A DNA stretch of 39,246 bases. Source: Pigoraptor vietnamica. Taxonomy: Eukaryota > Opisthokonta > Filasterea. The translations under genes and the position numbers were made by a program. Shown one piece after another: positions 33,347 to 39,246 of the stretch (position 1 is the stretch's first letter; each line of letters opens with the position of its first letter). The DNA lies in the NCBI GenBank assembly GCA_943704525.1, contig CALSCQ010003016.1, positions 1-39,246 of the forward strand, given 5' to 3'. Below the pieces are notes generated by a model that saw only the letters and a list, made by a program, of their open reading frames with translations, ran no database searches and was not told the origin of the DNA.

Positions 33347-34411
33347 CTAGGCAGGCAGAGCAACGCTGCTTGAGGCCGCGACGGCCGCGCGCGCGGCGGC
33401 GAGGCGCGCCTTCTTCGCGCTCGACCCCACCCCCGTCGCGACAACGCGGCCGTCCTTCGCTATCAAAGCAACGCTGTGCGACGCGCAGTGCGAGGGACCC
33501 GTCGTAGTCACAGGTCCGAATGCGCTGCCGGGGTACGCGCGACGCACGCACGCAATGGGATCAAGCGAACCGCAGAGCACGTCGCGGCCGAGCGGCGTCG
33601 TGTTCGAAAGGGACGTCCACAGCGCATCTGCACATGCAAAGAGGCCGGCATCGGCCAGTGCGCCAAACACAGCCTCCAGCGCATCCGCAGGGGCAGAGCT
33701 GGCGCGCGTGGCGCTGTTGTGGTCACTGAAGCGCAGAAGCGGTGGAATTCCGACCGACGCAGCGTGTGCGCACAGCGCCTCGTTGTTCACCGCGGCGGCG
33801 CGTGCGAGGGTGAGGCTGCCGGCGTCGAGCGCAAAATTTCCAGCCCGCGCAATTCGATACGTGGCAAGGGCGCCGATCACGGCGTCCCCGAGAAACTCGA
33901 GCCGCTGGTAGTTGTCTGCTCCACACGACGGGTGTGTGAGGGCGCTCCGGAGATTACGCCCCAGTCGCGTGTCGCGGGCCGACGCAGCCACGAGATCACC
34001 GACCGTCTGCACGACAGGCACGCTCGCAGCGTTTATAGATGCCGCTCCAAAACAGTGCTTGAAGCACTCGTCAAGTCCAATGGCAGCAGACGCGCGACCC
34101 ACTCGGCAACGAGGGTCGCAGGCGAGATGACCTTCATGCGCCGACTGGTGGTAACAGAGGCCGTCTGCGAGACGCGAGAGGTGTTCGTGGTCCCCAATGA
34201 GGGCCGCGCGACGAGACGAGAGTTCTGCTTCATTCGCGCTCGGCATGCTACGAAACAAGTCGAAGGAGACGACGGCGCGCAGAATTCCGTCGCCGAGCGT
34301 GTGAAACGCACACGGGCAACGGGGCGCATCAATGCGCGCGCGTTTTGCTGGTCGTCCCTGCGCCTCGTCGCCGTCTTCGTCAAGCGATCGACGAGAGGAC
34401 ATTCTTGGCAT
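33347..34411 (-). CDS. Ribonuclease III with a degenerate second RNase III domain and a dsRNA-binding domain
   Basis: Intronless frame of about 354 residues. The clear RNase III domain has ALTHPSCGADNYQRLEFLGD then ADALEAVFGALADAG; the acidic positions E and D of the first box and D and E of the second are all present, so it looks catalytically competent. A dsRNA-binding domain follows, with DPIACVRRAYPGSAFGP, VATGVGSSAKKARLAAARAA at the end. N-terminal to these, HTLGDGILRAVVSFDLF, NEAELSSRRAALIGDHEHLS and IGLDECFKHCFGAA resemble a second, degenerate RNase III domain that lacks its first helices and several catalytic acids. Two RNase III domains plus dsRBD is the layout of Drosha/Dicer C-termini, but no helicase or PAZ is seen. 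The start is uncertain: ATGs at 34411 and 34402 fit best; the frame is open to 34546. Confidence 0.85.
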   Translation of the reverse strand: MPRMSSRRSLDEDGDEAQGRPAKRARIDAPRCPCAFHTLGDGILRAVVSFDLFRSMPSANEAELSSRRAALIGDHEHLSRLADGLCYHQSAHEGHLACDPRCRVGRASAAIGLDECFKHCFGAASINAASVPVVQTVGDLVAASARDTRLGRNLRSALTHPSCGADNYQRLEFLGDAVIGALATYRIARAGNFALDAGSLTLARAAAVNNEALCAHAASVGIPPLLRFSDHNSATRASSAPADALEAVFGALADAGLFACADALWTSLSNTTPLGRDVLCGSLDPIACVRRAYPGSAFGPVTTTGPSHCASHSVALIAKDGRVVATGVGSSAKKARLAAARAAVAASSSVALPA

Positions 34412-35204
34412 CTGGTGGCGACCCGAGATGATCGGGGGCAAAGGGTCCGTATGGGATCGTTTCGCCTTTTGTAGGGTAGTGTGAGTGTGTGCATGTGTGA
34501 GTGGCTCAGGCACCATGACGTCATGCATTTCGTGCGTCATCACCAAAGCTTCGTGGGCTCATCATGCTCTCAAGTCCAATTATTATGAACATGTTTCCAC
34601 AAAATTCAAATCCATTATCCCTCTAAATAAACTACTTTTCCAATCACTATGAGTTATCAGATGCATATCTTACTCTGTTATATTAGCCTAATATTAGTTC
34701 CATACAGAAGCATTGTAAGAACGAGGCTTTCTGTGAACTTCTTGACAGAAAAGGGGGTTGGGCGGCAAACAACTTCCCTTCTGTCGCTGCTCCTCTCTCT
34801 CGTCTCTGGTCGCATCCCGCATCCATCCGTCAACGCAGCGAGCCATCCGTCTGCGCATCCACGCGTGCATGAAAGGCACTGCACCCGCCTTGCATTCTGC
34901 GCGTTTTGCAGCCCGCTGGCGTACGTCGCCGACGTGCTTGCGAGATTTTCCTTCGCTGGACACTTTTGGTGTTACGTGGATTTGCCCACAGACAGAGCTT
35001 TGCCTTCGCCGCCGTTGTCGTGGACGGTTACTCCGCGTGACAGACGACGCGAGGCGTGTGGGTGTCACACGAGTGACCCGCGTCGCGCAATTGCGCGTGT
35101 TAATCTCGACTCCGGAGGCGCGACGAGTGTGACTACGTCAGCTGTTGATTTTCGGCGCGCAAATCCGTCGTCGCGGAGGGACGCATTGGCGATAGCGCCG
35201 CCCC
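34412..35204. promoter_or_regulatory. Divergent region between the RNase III gene and Sin3
   Basis: No gene is seen. The part 34555-34720 is strongly AT-rich, in contrast to its surroundings. I looked on the minus strand for a further 5' exon of the RNase III gene (the missing start of its first domain) and found no candidate. Likely holds both promoters and the Sin3 5' leader. Confidence 0.5.
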
Positions 35205-38200
35205 GTGACGATGTACCAACAACAGCGCCGCGGTTACGATGCGGGCATGCCGTACCATCACCCCGCGCTCGCGCCTGCGCCGCCAGGCGGGGGTATGATG
35301 AGCGCACCCCCTGGCGCTCAGGGAACTGAGATGCACGGCGGGATGCCTCAGCAGTACATGGCGCCTCCCGCGCAGCAAGGACACCCGCCTGGCGGTCCCG
35401 TCCATTACGGTCCGCCGCAGCCGCCGCAGCCCGGCACGCAGCAGAACATGGCGAGTTACCAGCGGCTGAAGGTGGAGGATGCCCTGTCGTACCTCGACCA
35501 GGTCAAGCTGCAGTTTGGCGACCAGCCCGCCGTGTACAACCAGTTTCTCGACATCATGAAGGAGTTCAAGTCGCAGAGCATCGACACGCCGGGCGTCATC
35601 GGGCGCGTTTCGTCGCTGTTCGAGGGACACCCGGATCTCATCCGAGGCTTTAACACGTTCCTCCCGCCGGGCTACAAGATTGAGGTCAGCGCGAACGGCA
35701 CGATCGTGCAGCAGCCCTCGGGGCAGTCGCAGCACATCCTCACGGCGGCGCAGCAGGCGGCGCAACAGCAGGCTGGCATGGGTGGCGCGGGGATGGGCCC
35801 TGGACAGCCGCCCCATCACCTTATGCAGATGGGCGCTGCGGCGGGAGCAGTGCCCGCGGGCGCCGCGCCGGTGCCTCCCGGTGGGTCGCCGCCGCCCGCG
35901 AATCGCCGTCCCGTCGAGTTTCACCACGCGATCAACTACGTGAACAAGATTAAGAACCGCTTTGCGAACCAGCCCGAGATTTACAAGCAGTTTTTGGAGA
36001 TCCTCCACACGTACCAGAAGGAGCAGAAGACGGCGAAGGAGGTGCATGCCATCAAGGAGGTCTACGGCCAGGTCGCCTCGCTCTTCCGCACGCACCCGGA
36101 CCTACTCGAGGAGTTTTCGCAGTTTCTTCCGGACGCCGTCCCCCAGGGCGTCGGCGGCAAGCACGGCGGCTTTGCGCAGGGCGGCTTTTTCGGGTCGTCA
36201 GCGCTTGATCTCGGCGAATACCGCAAGGCACAGGCGCAGGGAATGCCCCCCATGCGCGAGGGCGGAAAGGGCGGCCGCGGCTACAAGCGCAGCGCGATGG
36301 CCGCGGGTCTTCCCGGCGCGCCACAGGGCCCGCCCTCTAAGGTGCGTCGGTTTGGGATCTGTCCGAGTCGCAATCTGATGGGTCGAGTCACTGTTACTCT
36401 GTCATGTATTTTTCCGTTTTTTTTGGCGCCCTGCTTTGTGCTGACGGTTTTTTCGTCGGTGTTACTGCGACTGTGCAGAAGGCCAAGCGGGCGGCGGAGG
36501 CCGGCTCCGCGGTGACGATGGTGAACGCTGCGGCGGCGCAGCGCTCGCTCGAACACGCGGAAGAGTACGCGCTGTTCGATCGCATCAAGAAGGCGATCAA
36601 CAACCGCCTCGTCTACGACAACTTTCTCCGCTGCCTCAACCTCTACTCGCAGGAGATCATCAACAGGCATGACCTCGTCGGCCTCGCTCACAGTTTCATC
36701 GGCAAACACGCGGACCTCTTTGAGCGCTTCAAGGCGTTTGTCGGGTACCGCGAGCCGCCGCCTTCGTTCCTCTCGGCGCCCAGCCACGGGGACATCACGA
36801 CGCGATCGCCCGGCGTGATGCCGTCGGAGGGTCCCATGAACATCGACTTAAGCACGTGCAAGCGCCTCGGGCACAGCTACAGGGCGCTGCCAAAGAGCTT
36901 CCAGTACCAGCGCTGCACTGGCCGCCAGTCGCTTGGCCAACAGGTGTGTGGATGTGGCTAGCGTTGTGTTTGATTAGCGTCGTGCTTGCTAGCGTTGTAT
37001 TTCTTGCAAGGGTTGTGTGCTACTTCCGCGTTTTCCTCCCTTGTCCTGTCCGGAATAGGCCTGATTTTTTTTGTGGTTTCACTGACGCGTTCGTCGTCGA
37101 TTGCGGCGGTTGCAGATGCAGGTGCTGAATGACCAGTGGGTGTCGTTCCCGACCTGGTCCGAGGACACGACGTTCCTCGCGTCGCGCAAGAACCAGTACG
37201 AGGAGGCGATGTACAAGGTGGAGGACGAGCGCTTTGAGCTCGACCGCGTGCTCGAGCTGGTGCTCTCGACGATCCGCGTCTTTGAGCCGATCGCCAAGAG
37301 GATCGCGGGGATGGGTGCGGACGAACAGGCGCGCTTCCGTCTGGGGCCCACGCTCGGCGGCAAGTCGGAATTTGTCCACCGCAAGGCCATTGAGCTGCTC
37401 TACGGCGCCAAGGCCGCCGAGGTCGTGGACATGCTGCAGAAGTCGCCGGCGACGTCGCTGCCCATCGTGCTGCGGCGGCTGAAGCAGAAGGACGAGGAGT
37501 GGCGGCGTGCGCAGCGCGAGTGGAACCGCCTGTGGCGTGAGGTGCACGAGCAGAACGCCCTCCGCGCGCTCGACTACCAGGGCATCCAGTTCAAGCCGAA
37601 CGACAAGAAGTTTATCGGGACGAAGGGGCTGATCGCGGAGGTCGAGTCGCTGCTTCAGGAGGAGAAGGAGCGCGCCGAAGAGAGGGCCGACGGCAAGAAG
37701 GGAGAGGGCGAGGCGCGCGAGGCCAAGCCCCACTTCCAGCTATCGTGGGTGTTGCCCTTCCTGGTCTATTGAGTGTGTCACTCGTCTGGATCGCGTGTTT
37801 GAGGGAACTGGCCATTCACTGTTTCTCGCTTTGGCGTGGCGTAACGTTGACACTTGTTGTCTTGCTAACAGGATCAGCCAACCTGCGTACCTCTTCTCGG
37901 TTGTCGCCGATCTCGTCTACTACCGCCTGAACGCCTCGGGCGCGCTGCCTGCGGCTGATCGCGAGCGCGTCGAGAAGATATTCACGTCGTTCATCCCCGA
38001 ATTTTACGGCATCGGCGCCGCTGCTCTCCCCAAGGAGAAACTCCGCAGCGAGGACGAGGCTGCGGCTGCGGCGGCCGGCGGCGAGGGCGACGGGACTGTG
38101 AGCCCGGGCAGCGAGGAAGTCCCGAAGTCGGACTCTACTGCGGCGCCCGCCCCGGCTGCCGAGGACTCTGACGCTGCCGGCGCGGCCCAGCGGGACGTTG

Positions 38201-39246
38201 TCATGGAGGACGCGGGCGCGGCGGAGGATAAGGAGAAGTCGGCGGGTGGGGACGCAGCGACGGGTGCGGCACCTGCTGCGGAGGTGCCTGTCGCTGTCAA
38301 GACGGAGGGTGCACAGGAGGAAGGCCAGCAGCCCACGACGCCTGCGGCCGCGGCGGCCGGGCTTGTGGGACTGAAGCCGATCAACGTTGTCGGGGACGTC
38401 AACGGCACGCTGGTGCCCGGAAAGACGACCGTGAACGTGTTCTTTGGGAATAACCCGTGGTACTGCTTCTTCCGCCTGCACCAGGTGGGTGTCCCGCAGC
38501 AACGCCATAGTCACACTCACGTGCCCCCTCGTACTACTCCCGGATCAGCCTATCTTGTCTCTTCGTTGTCAATCTCTCTTTAATTGCCCGTGCGGCAGTT
38601 CTGTGTTATGTGTACACTTTCTGACGCCCGCGCCCGCCCGCCCCACAGCTGATGCTCGAGCGCCTCGGCACGATTTACGAGGCCTCGCAAAGGATTGCGG
38701 AGGAGGAGGCGGCGGCGGCGCAGGCCGGGAGGACAAAGAAGGACGTCGCCTTGCAGCTCGGCTTCAGGAACCCCAACTGTACGTGTGCGAGACGTGGCGT
38801 TGCGTGCAGCCTTTGCGTGCATCCTTTGCGCTAACCCTGTGCGACGCGCGTGACTCTGCGTACATTCGTAGTCTCTCGGCTAACCACCCCTTCCCCCCTC
38901 CCCCCCCCCCCCCTTCTTTGTCTCTGTCTTGCGCTTACCGCAGCTGCCATCCGGCGGGAGAACGCGTGGGAGTCGTTCCTTGCGTTCACTCGTCAGTTCA
39001 TCGACGGCTCTGTCGACGGCCTCGTGTACGAAGAGGCTTGCCGTGAGGTCTTCACGACGAAGGCGTATCCCGCGTTCACGATGGACAAGCTCGTCATGAA
39101 CGTCGTGCGCCACGTGGGTGCCGAGGCTGTCGTCGCGTTCCGTCTTTGTTGTCGTCCAACAATTGCTTTGTTGGCTGTGATTTGTTTCCACTTCCCTCTC
39201 TTTGTCGCACTCGTGCTCACGTTTTTCCGCATTCCCCCCCTCCCCC
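35205..39246 (+). CDS. SIN3: Sin3 transcriptional corepressor, partial (runs off the window end)
   Basis: Scaffold of the Rpd3/HDAC corepressor complex in the nucleus. Exons 35205-36341, 36479-36943, 37116-37744, 37872-38484, 38649-38778 and 38944-39113 join in phase; the sixth intron begins at 39114 and the gene continues outside. After a Gln/Pro/Gly-rich N-terminus come three PAH domains. PAH1 is at about residues 85-155 ([20 protein letters not shown]), PAH2 at about 230-310 ([20 protein letters not shown]) and PAH3 in exon 2 ([20 protein letters not shown]). The Sin3 HDAC-interaction domain follows in exon 2 and exon 3: [54 protein letters not shown]. Exon 4 has an Ala/Glu-rich insert, then [12 protein letters not shown]; exons 5-6 ([16 protein letters not shown]) continue the conserved C-terminal region. 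A start at 35211, giving MYQQQ, is an alternative. Confidence 0.95.

Overview
The window comes from a GC-rich nuclear genome of a unicellular eukaryote. Most genes have spliceosomal introns (GT...AG, mostly about 70-250 nt, many filled with TG repeats), and reading frame is kept across almost every exon junction I tested. The gene set (PMT2-class O-mannosyltransferases, Sin3 with PAH domains, NEK6/7-like kinase, centrin, HSBP1, SAM-TKL kinase, group XII phospholipase A2, a CHY-like zinc-finger protein) suggests a protist near Amoebozoa, apusomonads or Obazoa. Centrin and the NEK kinase hint at basal bodies or centrosomes. I cannot name the species. I saw no tRNA, rRNA, CRISPR array, retrovirus or LTR element.

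Layout. 318-5066 (+): a 1582-codon intronless gene joining an FAD-dependent oxidase to a SAM-dependent methyltransferase and a long unknown tail. 5173-7320: non-coding DNA plus the fossil of a P-loop NTPase of Crinkler/RHS type, followed at 7321-7605 by a second, decayed copy of the 3' end of the first gene. 7684-10119 (+): a six-exon protein related to the lid region of MoxR/Mg-chelatase AAA proteins. 10285-10891 (-): HSBP1. 11474-14798 and 15567-18655 (+): two tandem eight-exon POMT2/PMT2-type mannosyltransferases with patches of near identity. 19282-23482 (-): a 1325-residue SAM-domain TKL kinase whose tail carries CRIB-like, WH2 and WASP-central-like motifs. 24005-24511 (-): secreted group XII phospholipase A2. 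24952-25562 (+): small zinc-ribbon protein. 26073-27318 (+): decayed protein kinase gene with a proline-rich repeat. 27922-28706 (-): centrin, with an ATG-only first coding exon. 29629-31485 (+): NEK6/7-like kinase. 31859-33227 (+): MMTAG2-family protein with an RS tail. 33347-34411 (-): RNase III with a degenerate extra RNase III domain and a dsRNA-binding domain. 35205-39246 (+): Sin3 corepressor, running off the end.

The genes are independent eukaryotic units with no operon logic. Themes are cytoskeleton and cell cycle (centrin, NEK, the TKL kinase tail), secretory-pathway glycosylation (the two POMTs), RNA processing (RNase III, the RS protein) and chromatin (Sin3). Divergent gene pairs share AT-rich intergenic islands (10892-11473, 24512-24951, 28707-29628, 34412-35204), the likely promoters. 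The most unusual item is the SAM-TKL kinase with a WASP-like actin-binding tail.
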